This document shows, piece by piece, positions 16,170-24,652 of a stretch of 35,382 nt of DNA. The DNA is from Akkermansia muciniphila (GTDB lineage Bacteria; Verrucomicrobiota; Verrucomicrobiia; Limisphaerales; SIAT01). The position numbers and the translations under genes were made by a program. The stretch covers positions 1-35,382 of the forward strand of contig CAMASG010000022.1 in NCBI GenBank assembly GCA_945860945.1. The letters are read 5' to 3'. The notes below the pieces were generated by a model. That model ran no database searches. It was not told the origin of the DNA and worked only from the letters and a program-made list of their open reading frames with translations. Numbering within the stretch: the first letter of the stretch is position 1; the number at the start of each line of letters is the position of its first letter.

Positions 16170-17195
16170 TTAGTAGGAAGCCTGCACGCCGGTGATGGCG
16201 CGCTTCTTCATCCACGGCATCAGGCTGCGGAGGCGGGCGCCGGTCTTCTCGATCGGGTGCTGCTCGCCCTTTTTGAGGAGGGCATTGTACTTCTTGTAAC
16301 CGCCCTTGTATTCCGCCACCCATTCGCGCGCGAACTTGCCGGACTGAATGTTCTTGAGCGCGATTTTCATCCGCTTCTTCACCGAAGCATCGATGATTTT
16401 CGGTCCGACGCTCACGTCGCCCCACTTCGCCGTCTCGGAAATCGAGAAGCGCATGCCGGCGATACCGGCCTCGTTCATCAAATCCACGATGAGCTTGAGT
16501 TCGTGCAGGCACTCGAAGTAAGCCATCTCCGGCGAGTAACCCGCCTCGGTGAGCACTTCGAAACCGGCCTGCACCAGCGCGCTGGCACCGCCGCAGAGGA
16601 CGGTCTGCTCGCCGAAAAGATCGGTCTCGGTCTCTTCCTTGAAAGTGGTCTCGATCACGCCCGCGCGCGTGCCGCCGATGCCTTTGGCCCAAGCGAGCGC
16701 AACTTTCTTCGCCTGCTTGCTCGTGTTTTGGTAAATCGCGATGAGGCTCGGCACGCCTTTACCTTCGGTGTACTGGCGGCGGACGATATGGCCGGGGCCT
16801 TTCGGCGCGACGAGAATCACGTCCACGTTCTTCGGCGGGACGACGGTCTTGAAATGAATCGCGAAACCGTGGCTGAAGAGGAGGGTCTTGCCCTTGACGA
16901 GATTGGGCTCGATGTCCTTCGTGTAAGCGGCAGCCTGCTTCGTGTCCGGAAGCGCGACGAAAATGACATCCGCGCGACGCACCGCCTCGGCGGTCGGCAC
17001 CACTTCGAAGCCCTTTTCACGAGCCACGGCGATCGACTTGCTGCCCTCGTAAAGGCCGATGATGACGTGGCAACCGCTCTCCTTGAGGTTGAGCGCGTGG
17101 GCGTGGCCTTGCGAGCCGAAGCCGAGCACGGCGAGCGTCTTGTTCTTGAACACCTTCAAATCGGCGTCTTTGTCCGTGTAAACTTTGCAGGGCAT
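16170..17195 (-). CDS. ilvC: Ketol-acid reductoisomerase (class I, NADP-dependent type)
   Basis: IlvC performs the second common step of valine, leucine and isoleucine synthesis, isomerising and reducing acetolactate or acetohydroxybutyrate. The Rossmann motif [13 protein letters not shown] occupies residues 25-37. The C-terminal knotted domain carries the magnesium-binding acidic residues in [13 protein letters not shown] and [14 protein letters not shown]. At 341 residues it is a class I enzyme. The cofactor loop reads GLYEGSKS, which suggests NADPH, since Ser and Lys there usually contact the phosphate. It lies 62 bases behind ilvN on the same strand and ends in a strong terminator, so ilvN-ilvC is one transcription unit. 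Confidence 0.97.
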   Translation of the reverse strand: MPCKVYTDKDADLKVFKNKTLAVLGFGSQGHAHALNLKESGCHVIIGLYEGSKSIAVAREKGFEVVPTAEAVRRADVIFVALPDTKQAAAYTKDIEPNLVKGKTLLFSHGFAIHFKTVVPPKNVDVILVAPKGPGHIVRRQYTEGKGVPSLIAIYQNTSKQAKKVALAWAKGIGGTRAGVIETTFKEETETDLFGEQTVLCGGASALVQAGFEVLTEAGYSPEMAYFECLHELKLIVDLMNEAGIAGMRFSISETAKWGDVSVGPKIIDASVKKRMKIALKNIQSGKFAREWVAEYKGGYKKYNALLKKGEQHPIEKTGARLRSLMPWMKKRAITGVQASY

Positions 17196-17257
17196 TGTGT
17201 GTTGTTGGTTTGGGTTACGGGAAATGTGGAGTGATTAAAACGAGGCTCGGGACAAAA

Positions 17258-17731
17258 TCATTTGCGCGGCAAAGCAACCTTACCACTGCGGGTGAGGTCG
17301 AGAACGCCGAAGTTCTGCATCAACTCGAGGAACTTCTCCACCTTGCTCTCACTGCCGGTAATCTCGATGGTCAAGCTCTTCGGCTGCACGTCCACGATTT
17401 TAGCGCGGAAGATATCGGTGATCTGCATCACCTCGGCGCGGCTCTTGCCGTCCACACTCACCTTCAGCAGCAGCAACTCGCGGTCGATGTATTCGCCGTC
17501 GCAGAAATCCAGCACCTCGATCGTGTCCACCAGCTTGTTGAGTTGCTTCACGATTTGCTGAACCGTGGCGTCGTCGCCGCGCGTCACAATCGTCATGCGC
17601 GACGTCTTCGCGTCGTGCGTCGGAGCGACATTCAACGAGTCGATATTGTAGCCGCGGCCGCTGAAAAGGCCGGCAACGCGAGTGAGCACGCCGAACTTGT
17701 TCTCGACCAAAACTGAAATGGTGTGTCGCAT
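17258..17731 (-). CDS. ilvN: Acetolactate synthase small (regulatory) subunit
   Basis: The 157-residue product opens MRHTISVLVENKFGVLTRVAGLFSGRG... in the style of the ACT domain of IlvN/IlvH, which binds valine and activates the large subunit. The segment GYNIDSLNVAPTHD and the C-terminal domain from about residue 80 (DREL-LLLKVSVDGKSRAEV) fit the long IlvH-type subunit. The large subunit ilvB is missing from the window; in many genomes it directly precedes this gene, but here the upstream neighbour is an unrelated hydrolase 109 bases away. ilvC follows. Control may involve the leader upstream, although I see no convincing attenuator. Confidence 0.94.
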   Translation of the reverse strand: MRHTISVLVENKFGVLTRVAGLFSGRGYNIDSLNVAPTHDAKTSRMTIVTRGDDATVQQIVKQLNKLVDTIEVLDFCDGEYIDRELLLLKVSVDGKSRAEVMQITDIFRAKIVDVQPKSLTIEITGSESKVEKFLELMQNFGVLDLTRSGKVALPRK

Positions 17732-17840
17732 CTGGTTGTCTCGCGCTGGGCGCGAAGGGTGCGAAACTTAACAACCGCGTTTGCAAGGGTCAACCCGTTT
17801 TTCGCCGCGGCGACTTGGCTGCGGCGCGAACCGCTACCCT

Positions 17841-18665
17841 TCAATAGACGAAGAACGGGTTGTGCTCGCGCTCCTGCTTGACCGTCGTAATCGGCCCGTG
17901 GCCCGCGCAAATGAGCGTGTCCGGCGGCAGCGTGAGGATTTGCTCGCGGATGTGGCGCTTCGCTTCGTCGGGCGTGTGAAAGTCTTTCCCCATCGAACCG
18001 GCGAAGATCGCGTCACCCACAAACGCCACGTGCGACGCGTCCTCAGGCCAGTTGCTCACGATGTAAGTCACGCCATCCTCCGCATGGCCCGGAGTCGGAC
18101 GGTTCGTGATGCGCAGGCTGCCGAGGCGAATGAAGTCGTTCTCCCGATTGCGCTGATCCACCGGCGCATTCTTCGAATTGGAATGCAGACGCGCCTTCGG
18201 AAAACGCGCACGCACCGCCCCGATGCAGGCGATATGATCCCCGTGCGTGTGAGTGATGAAGAGATGCTTCAAGTCGAGCTGGTGCTCGTCGATGTGTTTG
18301 AAAATGGGCGTCGCGTCCCAGCCCGTATCGAAGAGCGCCGCCTCGCGCGCGACCTCATCCCAGACGAGATAACAATGTACGCTGAAGTTTTCCGTGGTCG
18401 TGATCATACGGAATTCACGCCAAGCCTCGGTGTAAACCGGCTCCGGCTCCCAACCTTTGGCAATCGCCTCCAGCCGTCCGCCGGAAACCCCGACGAGCGA
18501 TGCTGCAGTGAAAAGATCGGTGCGCTTCACGATCCGCCCGCTTTCTTCGAGCGCCGCGTAATCGTCTTCGCTCAAACCTGCTGCGGCCGATGTTTCTGCC
18601 AGCGAGATTTTCGACTGCACCCGCGCCTTGCGCAGAATGTCCCCCGCGTGATCCTCCAGACTCAT
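17841..18665 (-). CDS. Metallo-beta-lactamase-fold hydrolase with N-terminal HTH-like region
   Basis: Residues 80-274 form a glyoxalase-II-like metallo-beta-lactamase fold. The metal ligands are visible: THTHGDH (His139, His141, Asp143, His144), His194 in PGHAEDG, Asp218 in FVGDAIF and His256 in CAGHGP. Residues 1-70 (LRKARVQSKISLAETSAAAG, LSEDDYAALEESG) read like a Cro/C1-type helix-turn-helix, with the typical pattern of an early LRKAR helix and a later ALE-G. The HTH might bind DNA, or serve as a protein-protein module. Glyoxalase II is a possible function, but the length and the fusion leave the substrate open. The start is ATG 18665; the TPR gene diverges after 93 bases. Confidence 0.85.
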   Translation of the reverse strand: MSLEDHAGDILRKARVQSKISLAETSAAAGLSEDDYAALEESGRIVKRTDLFTAASLVGVSGGRLEAIAKGWEPEPVYTEAWREFRMITTTENFSVHCYLVWDEVAREAALFDTGWDATPIFKHIDEHQLDLKHLFITHTHGDHIACIGAVRARFPKARLHSNSKNAPVDQRNRENDFIRLGSLRITNRPTPGHAEDGVTYIVSNWPEDASHVAFVGDAIFAGSMGKDFHTPDEAKRHIREQILTLPPDTLICAGHGPITTVKQEREHNPFFVY

Positions 18666-18758
18666 AGCCGCGCAGCGTAATCACGCGCTCGGAAAAGTCG
18701 AGCCGCCACGCTGCCAGTCCGCCGTTGCGCGCGGGCCGGCCGCTGCTAAACTGCACGC

Positions 18759-20123
18759 GTGTCAAAACGTTGGCTCATCCTCCTCGTAATCTTTGCAATC
18801 CTCGCGCTGATTCCCCTGCCCCGAGCACTAGCTCAAAGCCCAGCCGATGCCGTCGTCGAGCGCGAATTCAAAACCATTCTCGCCAAAGACAACGCCGCGA
18901 TGACCGAGGTGCACCAGTGGTTTCATGACAACCTCGCCAACCTGAAAAAATCCACCGAGCAACGCACCGCTCTTGGCCAACTCGTCCAGCAGCGGCTCAC
19001 TCCCGTGCGCACCACGTACGAAGACTTCCTCGCGAAAAATCCCGAGCACACCCGCGCTCGCAACGCCTACGCCAGTTTTCTCAGCCAATCGCGCAACGAC
19101 AAAGAGGCGGCCAGCCAGTGGGAAATCGCGCTCGAGTTGGATCCGAAAAGCGCCGTCGCATGGAATAATCTCGGCGTTCATTTCGGCAATCTCGCCATCC
19201 AGCTTAAGGAACTCGAGCCGGCGCAGCGAGCGATCGCGAACTACATCAAGGCCGCCGAAGTCGCGCCGCGCGAACCGCTCTATCTCCACAATCTCGCCAC
19301 GGCCATCGCTCTGTTCCGCGATGCCGCTGCGGAGCATTTCAAGATAGACCGGGCGCAAGTGCTCGATCGCGCGCTCGAGTTTTATCGCAAGGCACTCGAC
19401 CTCGATCCGAAGAGATTTCAACTCGCCGCCGAGCTCGCCGAGACTTACCACGACATTCGCCCGATTCGCGTCGAGGAAGCCCGCCGCGCGTGGACGCGTG
19501 CGCTGCAAAATGCCCGCGACGATTCCGATCGCGAATGGGTGAATCTCCAACTCGCGTTGCTCCACGCCAACGCTGGCGACCTCGTCTCTGCGCGGCAGCA
19601 ATTCGCCAAAGCCAGCGGCAAACATTACGCCGAACTACACCTGCGACTCGCCAAAGCCTTGGGCGTTCCCATTGCTAATGTGACTGCAACGAATGCGGCG
19701 ACCTGCGAATTCAAAATCGAACTGAGACGAGCGGATGACAAGATCGAGAGCGTCTCCACAGCGGACCAACTTGTGTTGAGCATCACCGTGAAGAGTGGGA
19801 TCGGCGGGGCGACCGTGAAGAAAAGTTCCGGCGTGTGGCCCGCGAGTGTTTCGCTTCGAATCAATCGGCCTGTGCTCGAATCCTTCGGCATCGGCAATGG
19901 AACCGTCACAATCAATGGCGCGGCTTACGCGGAACAGCAAGCCGGCCGCTGGCATCTCGCCAAAGGGAAAACAGACGAAGGCGAATTACTTCCGGCCAAT
20001 AGCCCGCTCCAGTTGCGTGTGCGCAAACATGGCGACAACGGAATGGAGATCGAACTGCCGAAGGCTCTCCTCACCGAGAAGACCGACACGCTCAGTCTGA
20101 AATGGATCGACCGCTATCGCTGA
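18759..20123 (+). CDS. Exported TPR-repeat protein
   Basis: A hydrophobic signal peptide (WLILLVIFAILALIPL, probable cleavage after ALAQ near residue 26) opens this 454-residue protein. Residues about 80-300 hold tetratricopeptide-type helices: YEDFLAKNPEHTRARNAYA, EIALELDPKSAVAWNNLGVH, YIKAAEVAPREPLYLHNLA, YRKALDLDPKRFQLAAELAE. TPR domains bind partner proteins, here in the periplasm or at the outer membrane. The last 140 residues are beta-rich and end ALLTEKTDTLSLKWIDRYR, a different domain whose family I cannot name. GTG at 18759 is used; no in-frame ATG precedes the signal. It diverges from the hydrolase gene and converges on mpl. Confidence 0.8.
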   Translation: MSKRWLILLVIFAILALIPLPRALAQSPADAVVEREFKTILAKDNAAMTEVHQWFHDNLANLKKSTEQRTALGQLVQQRLTPVRTTYEDFLAKNPEHTRARNAYASFLSQSRNDKEAASQWEIALELDPKSAVAWNNLGVHFGNLAIQLKELEPAQRAIANYIKAAEVAPREPLYLHNLATAIALFRDAAAEHFKIDRAQVLDRALEFYRKALDLDPKRFQLAAELAETYHDIRPIRVEEARRAWTRALQNARDDSDREWVNLQLALLHANAGDLVSARQQFAKASGKHYAELHLRLAKALGVPIANVTATNAATCEFKIELRRADDKIESVSTADQLVLSITVKSGIGGATVKKSSGVWPASVSLRINRPVLESFGIGNGTVTINGAAYAEQQAGRWHLAKGKTDEGELLPANSPLQLRVRKHGDNGMEIELPKALLTEKTDTLSLKWIDRYR

Positions 20124-20145
20124 GCGGTTGCGTTGGACTGCTCTT

Positions 20146-21528
20146 CTAGGCTTTTAGCAGCTTGTCGTGGATACCGCCGAAGCCGCCGTTGCTGAAGACG
20201 CAGACCACGTCCCCCGCTCGCCGTTCCTGCGCCACGTGCGCCACGATAGCGTCCACGTCTGACAGATAGGCGGCTGGTTTTCCTGTCGCCTGCAAATCGC
20301 GCATCAACTGCTCGGGATTCAAACGCTCTTCCGCTTTGATCTGGTCGAGTCGCGCCACCGCGGCCACCACGATGCAGTCCGCCATCGAGAGCGCGTTCAC
20401 CAGTTCGTGTTGGAAAACATTCCGGCGAGTCGTGTTCGAACGCGGCTCAAAAACGGCCCAGAGACGGCGGCCGGGGAACTTCACGCGCAACGCCTTCACC
20501 GTCTCGGCGATGGCCGTCGGGTGATGGCCGAAGTCGTCCACCACCGTCACGCCGCTGGCTTCGCCGCGCACTTCCATCCGGCGCTTGATGCCACGGAACG
20601 TGTCGAACGCGGACTGAATCTGCGCGTCAGCCAACCCGCAGTGCCGCGCGCACGCGGCCACGGCGAGCGCGTTGCGCACGTTCAGTTCGCCGACGAGCGG
20701 AATCGTGAAAGTAGTGCCGCCAATCGAGAACTTGGAAAGGTCTCCCGCCAACTCGATCCGTTCCGCCCGCACGTCGTTTCCTTGGCTCAATCCGAAGCGC
20801 TGCACGCGACAGTGCTTCACGTCGAGCATGCCGTGCAGATTCGTCTCGTCGCCGTTCGCCAACAGCAGGCCGTTGCGCGGGATGAGGCGGATGAATTGCG
20901 AGAAGGATTTCTGGATTGCGCCAAGATTGTCGAAGATGTCCGCGTGATCGAACTCGAGGTTGTTGATGATGGCGACCTCGGGCAGGTAGTGCAGGAACTT
21001 GCTGCGCTTGTCGAAGAAGGCCGTGTCGTACTCGTCGCCTTCGATGATGAACCACTCGCCGTCGGTGAACCGCGCGCCTTGACCGAGATTCGCTGGGATG
21101 CCGCCGATGAGAAAGCTCGGGTTGAGGCCGTTGTGCTCGAAAACCCACGCGAGCAGACTGGTCGTCGTCGTCTTGCCGTGCGTGCCGCTGACGACGAGTG
21201 AGCGTTTGCCGCGGATGAAAAACTCTTTGAGCAACTCCGGCAGCGAGCAGTAACGCAGCTTGCGCTCGAGCACCGCTTCACATTCGGGATTGCCGCGGCT
21301 GATGGCGTTGCCAATCACCACGAGGTCGGGACGATGCGCGAGATTCGATTCCGCGAAGGGCGACGTCACTTCGATTCTCCGCTCGGCCAAAAAGGTGGAC
21401 ATCGGCGGATAAACATTCTGGTCGGAACCGGTCACGTGGATGCCGCGATCCTGAAGCGCCGCCGCCGCGCTGGCCATCGCCGTGCCGCAGATGCCGATGA
21501 AGTGGACTGAACGAACCCCCTGAATCAT
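20146..21528 (-). CDS. mpl: UDP-N-acetylmuramate:L-Ala-gamma-D-Glu-meso-DAP ligase
   Basis: Mpl joins recycled tripeptide to UDP-MurNAc, returning cell-wall turnover products to peptidoglycan synthesis in the cytoplasm. The N-terminus VHFIGICGTAMAS distinguishes Mpl from MurC, whose equivalent reads GIGGxGM. The ATP loop SGTHGKTTT is at residues 114-122, IEGDEYDTAFFDKRSKF follows, and FEPRSNTTRRNVFQ near the C-terminus is an Mpl hallmark. The length of 460 residues agrees with E. coli Mpl (457). The start ATG 21528 lies just before the Rossmann strand. Its presence implies a meso-diaminopimelate peptidoglycan. The divergent promoter region 21529-21654 is shared with the oxidoreductase gene. 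Confidence 0.94.
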   Translation of the reverse strand: MIQGVRSVHFIGICGTAMASAAAALQDRGIHVTGSDQNVYPPMSTFLAERRIEVTSPFAESNLAHRPDLVVIGNAISRGNPECEAVLERKLRYCSLPELLKEFFIRGKRSLVVSGTHGKTTTTSLLAWVFEHNGLNPSFLIGGIPANLGQGARFTDGEWFIIEGDEYDTAFFDKRSKFLHYLPEVAIINNLEFDHADIFDNLGAIQKSFSQFIRLIPRNGLLLANGDETNLHGMLDVKHCRVQRFGLSQGNDVRAERIELAGDLSKFSIGGTTFTIPLVGELNVRNALAVAACARHCGLADAQIQSAFDTFRGIKRRMEVRGEASGVTVVDDFGHHPTAIAETVKALRVKFPGRRLWAVFEPRSNTTRRNVFQHELVNALSMADCIVVAAVARLDQIKAEERLNPEQLMRDLQATGKPAAYLSDVDAIVAHVAQERRAGDVVCVFSNGGFGGIHDKLLKA

Positions 21529-21654
21529 GGCGTGATAGTGGCGGAAACTTTCCGCACGCCAAACACTTTTTGTCGCCGCGCGCGTTTTTGGTCCGCTTGA
21601 ATAAGTTTGTCAGTTGACTCCGTCGGACGTTCGCAGAATTATCACAATGAAATT

Positions 21655-23067
21655 ATGAGCGACACCATTCAACCCACCACTCGGCGTCAATTTCTCCAAG
21701 ACTCGACCAAAATCGTCGGCGCGTCCGCGCTCGCGGGCGTCACGTTGCCGCACGTGTTTGCGGCCGGTAGCGATCAGATCTCGTTCGCGCTCGTCGGCTG
21801 CGGTGGGCGCGGCGGCGGCGCGGCGGCCAACGCGATGAGCCAGAGCGGCCCGCCCAAGCTCGTCGCGATGGCCGACGTCTTCGAGCACAGGCTCAACGGC
21901 AGCCACAATGCGCTCAAGACTAAATTCAAAGATCAGGTCGATGTGCCGAACGGCCGCAAGTATGTCGGCTTCGATGCCTACAAAGGCGCGATGGACAACT
22001 TGAAGAAGGGCGACGTCGCAATCTTCACCACGCCGCTGGCCTTCCGCTGGGTGCATTTCAAATACGCCATCGAGAAGGGCATCAACGTGTTCATGGAAAA
22101 GCCGCTCACCGCGGACGGCCCCACCTCGCGCCGGATGCTGGAACTGAACAAACTCGCCAAGGCGAAGAACCTCAAGGTCGGCGTCGGCCTGATGTCCCGC
22201 CACAAGAAATCCCTCCAGCAATTGCACCAGCGCATCCATCAGGAAAACGAGATCGGCGACGTGATGCTGATGCGCGGCTACCGGATGCAGGGGCTTTTGG
22301 GATCGGCCTTCTCGGGGAAATATCCCGGCGCTGGTGAAGGCAAGCCGAGCGAGTTGCTCTGGCAGATCTCGCGCTTCCACAGCTTCCTGTGGGCGAGCGG
22401 CGGCGGCTACAGCGATTTCAACGTCCACCACATCGACCACCTCTGCTGGATGAAGAGCCCTGTCGGAAAAGAGCTCTGGCCCGTCAAAGCTCAGGGTGTC
22501 GGCGGCCGCACCTACCGCACCAGCCCGGACGGCAAGCCCTATGTGGACCAGAACTTCGACTCCTATGGGGTGGAATACACCTTCGAGGACGGCGCGAAGC
22601 TCTACATGAACGGTCGCACCATGCCCGGCGCGGTGCCCATGTATCACAGCTTCGTCCACGGCACGAAGGGCATGGCGGTCGCGGCCAATTCCGGCGACTG
22701 CAACGGACCGTCGAGCACCTTCAAGGGTCAGGTCCGGTCCCGCGAAGCCCAGCTGTGGACCTCCGACTCCAAGATGGCGGACGATCCGTATTTCACCGAG
22801 TGGCAGGTGCTCACCGAGGCCATCCGTGAGGACAAGCCACACAACGAGGTGGACCGCGGCGTCATGGCCAGCCTCGTGACCTCGCTGGGTCGCTACGCCG
22901 CGCACACGGGGCAGGAAGTCACCTTGGACGAGATGCTCAACCACACTCACGAATACGCGCCCGATGCGGACAAGCTCACCTTCGACTCGCCCGCGCCCTT
23001 GCAGGCGGACGCCAACGGCCTCTACCCCGTCCCCGAGCCGGGTGTGAAGAAGAACCGCGAGTACTAA
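21655..23067 (+). CDS. Tat-exported Gfo/Idh/MocA family oxidoreductase
   Basis: A twin-arginine signal (TTRRQFLQDSTKIVGASAL, arginines 10-11) is followed by a Rossmann domain beginning ISFALVGCGGRGGG and by the family lysine motif MEKPLTADGP (Glu148-Lys149-Pro150). The C-terminal half is the alpha/beta substrate domain. Members use tightly bound NAD(P) to oxidise or reduce sugars and inositols, and exported forms are numerous in Verrucomicrobiota and Planctomycetota for polysaccharide or host-glycan use. ATG 21655 is chosen because it places the signal at the right distance; an earlier in-frame ATG 48 bases upstream adds residues that break it. The 470-residue length is typical. The sugar substrate is unknown. 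Confidence 0.92.
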   Translation: MSDTIQPTTRRQFLQDSTKIVGASALAGVTLPHVFAAGSDQISFALVGCGGRGGGAAANAMSQSGPPKLVAMADVFEHRLNGSHNALKTKFKDQVDVPNGRKYVGFDAYKGAMDNLKKGDVAIFTTPLAFRWVHFKYAIEKGINVFMEKPLTADGPTSRRMLELNKLAKAKNLKVGVGLMSRHKKSLQQLHQRIHQENEIGDVMLMRGYRMQGLLGSAFSGKYPGAGEGKPSELLWQISRFHSFLWASGGGYSDFNVHHIDHLCWMKSPVGKELWPVKAQGVGGRTYRTSPDGKPYVDQNFDSYGVEYTFEDGAKLYMNGRTMPGAVPMYHSFVHGTKGMAVAANSGDCNGPSSTFKGQVRSREAQLWTSDSKMADDPYFTEWQVLTEAIREDKPHNEVDRGVMASLVTSLGRYAAHTGQEVTLDEMLNHTHEYAPDADKLTFDSPAPLQADANGLYPVPEPGVKKNREY

Positions 23068-23099
23068 AGCGTACTAGCGACGAAACAATTCAAACGCGA

Positions 23100-23134
23100 C
23101 GAGGCGTGACGCAAGTCACGCCTCGTTTGCTTTT
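23100..23134 (+). terminator. Intrinsic terminator after the oxidoreductase gene
   Basis: CGAGGCGTGAC, a GCAA loop and GTCACGCCTCG form a perfect 11-bp stem followed by TTTGCTTTT. It lies 32 bases after the oxidoreductase stop and just before the converging gatB, so it may also slow transcription from the other side. Confidence 0.88.
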
Positions 23135-23186
23135 GACACGAATAGAAGAATAGAGCCGCTAAGAAAATCCGGCTGAGGACAGGAGT

Positions 23187-24620
23187 TTAGCTCTTGAGCT
23201 TCTGCTCGAGAATCTCACCGACGAGAGCGGGGTTCGCTTTGCCTTTGCTGGCTTTCATCACCTGCCCTTTGAGGAAGTTCAGCGCGTTGGCGTTGCCGGT
23301 TTTGAAGTCCGCCGCGCTCTTCGGATTCGCCGCGATGATTTCGTCGCAGAACTTCTCGAGAGCGCCGGCGTCACTCACCTGCGCGAGACCTTTTTTCTCA
23401 ACGATGGAGGCGGGCGCGGCGCCGCTGGCGAACATCTCGGCGAAAACCTCCTGCGCAATCTTGCTCGAAATCTTGCCGGAATCGACGAGCGCGACGAGTT
23501 CGTTGATAGCCTCGGGCTTGAACTTCACATCCGCCAGCGTTGCGCCGCTTTCGGTCAACTTGCCCCGGAGATTGTTGATGATCCAGTTGGCCGCGGCCTT
23601 CGGATTCTTCCCCCCTTTAGCGACGCTCTCGAAATAACCACCCAACGAAACGTCCCAGACGAACGTCTGCGCGTCGGATGCGGGCAATTGATAGTCGCGC
23701 ATGAAACGCTGTTTGCGCGCGAGCGGAAGTTCCACCACGCGCTTCTGAACCGCGGCAATCCACGCGTCGTCCGGCACGAACGGCATCAAATCTGGCTCAG
23801 GAAAATAACGGTAGTCGTGCGCCTGCTCCTTCGATCGCATCACCTCGGTGATGCCCGCCACGTCATCCCAACGGCGCGTCTCTTGTCGCAATTTCTCGCC
23901 GCGCTTCACGGCCTCGATCTGGCGCGGAATCTCGTACTCCAACGCGCGCCGCGCGCCGGAGAAGCTGTTCATGTTCTTGATCTCGATCTTGGCGCCGAGC
24001 TCCTTCACACCTTTCAGCCGCACGCTCACGTTCACGTCGCAGCGCACCATCCCCTTCTCCATGTCGCAGTCGGAGATGCCGCCGTACACGAGAATTTCCT
24101 TAAGCGCATTGAGATACTCATACGCCATATCCGGGCTGGTGATGTCGGGCTCGGAAACAATCTCGAGCAGCGGCACACCGGCGCGGTTGAAGTCCACGCC
24201 CGACTGGCGGTCGAAATGAGAATTCTTGCCAACGTCCTCCTCCAAGTGCGCGCGAGTGATGCAGACGCGGCTGATGCCGCCCTGAAACTCGAAGTCCACG
24301 AAGCCTCGCTGCGTGGACGGCTTGTCGAACTGGGTGATCTGGTAATTCTTCGGCGCGTCCGGATAGAAATAATTCTTCCGATCGAACTTCGCATAACGGC
24401 TGATCTCGCAGTTGAGCAGAAGCCCCGCGAGCGCGGTCTGACGCAAGCCCTCCTCGTTGGCCACGGGCAAGACGCCGGGCAAACCGAGGCAGACGGGGCA
24501 GACGTTCGAGTTCGGCAAGGCGCCAAACTCGTTGGCGCAGCCGCACCACATCTTCGACTTGGTCTTGAGCTGGACGTGCGTCTCAAGGCCGATGACTGCT
24601 TCGTATTCCATGTCCGCCAT
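23187..24620 (-). CDS. gatB: Aspartyl/glutamyl-tRNA amidotransferase subunit B
   Basis: GatB is the tRNA-binding, kinase subunit of the GatCAB complex that converts Glu-tRNA(Gln) or Asp-tRNA(Asn) to the amide form. The N-terminus EAVIGLETHVQLKTKSKMWC with CGC and the later VCPVCLGLPG pair give the zinc cysteines of GatB. FNRAGVPLLEIVSEPDI and ALKEILVYGGISDCDMEKG are strongly conserved. A C-terminal YqeY-like helical region ends the 477 residues, the normal length. ATG 24620 has an AAGGA Shine-Dalgarno six bases upstream, one of the clearest in the window. It follows secA by 32 bases on the same strand. gatA and gatC are not here. Confidence 0.97.
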   Translation of the reverse strand: MADMEYEAVIGLETHVQLKTKSKMWCGCANEFGALPNSNVCPVCLGLPGVLPVANEEGLRQTALAGLLLNCEISRYAKFDRKNYFYPDAPKNYQITQFDKPSTQRGFVDFEFQGGISRVCITRAHLEEDVGKNSHFDRQSGVDFNRAGVPLLEIVSEPDITSPDMAYEYLNALKEILVYGGISDCDMEKGMVRCDVNVSVRLKGVKELGAKIEIKNMNSFSGARRALEYEIPRQIEAVKRGEKLRQETRRWDDVAGITEVMRSKEQAHDYRYFPEPDLMPFVPDDAWIAAVQKRVVELPLARKQRFMRDYQLPASDAQTFVWDVSLGGYFESVAKGGKNPKAAANWIINNLRGKLTESGATLADVKFKPEAINELVALVDSGKISSKIAQEVFAEMFASGAAPASIVEKKGLAQVSDAGALEKFCDEIIAANPKSAADFKTGNANALNFLKGQVMKASKGKANPALVGEILEQKLKS

Positions 24621-24652
24621 ATCAGTTCCTTCTCTGACTTACGGAATGTCGC

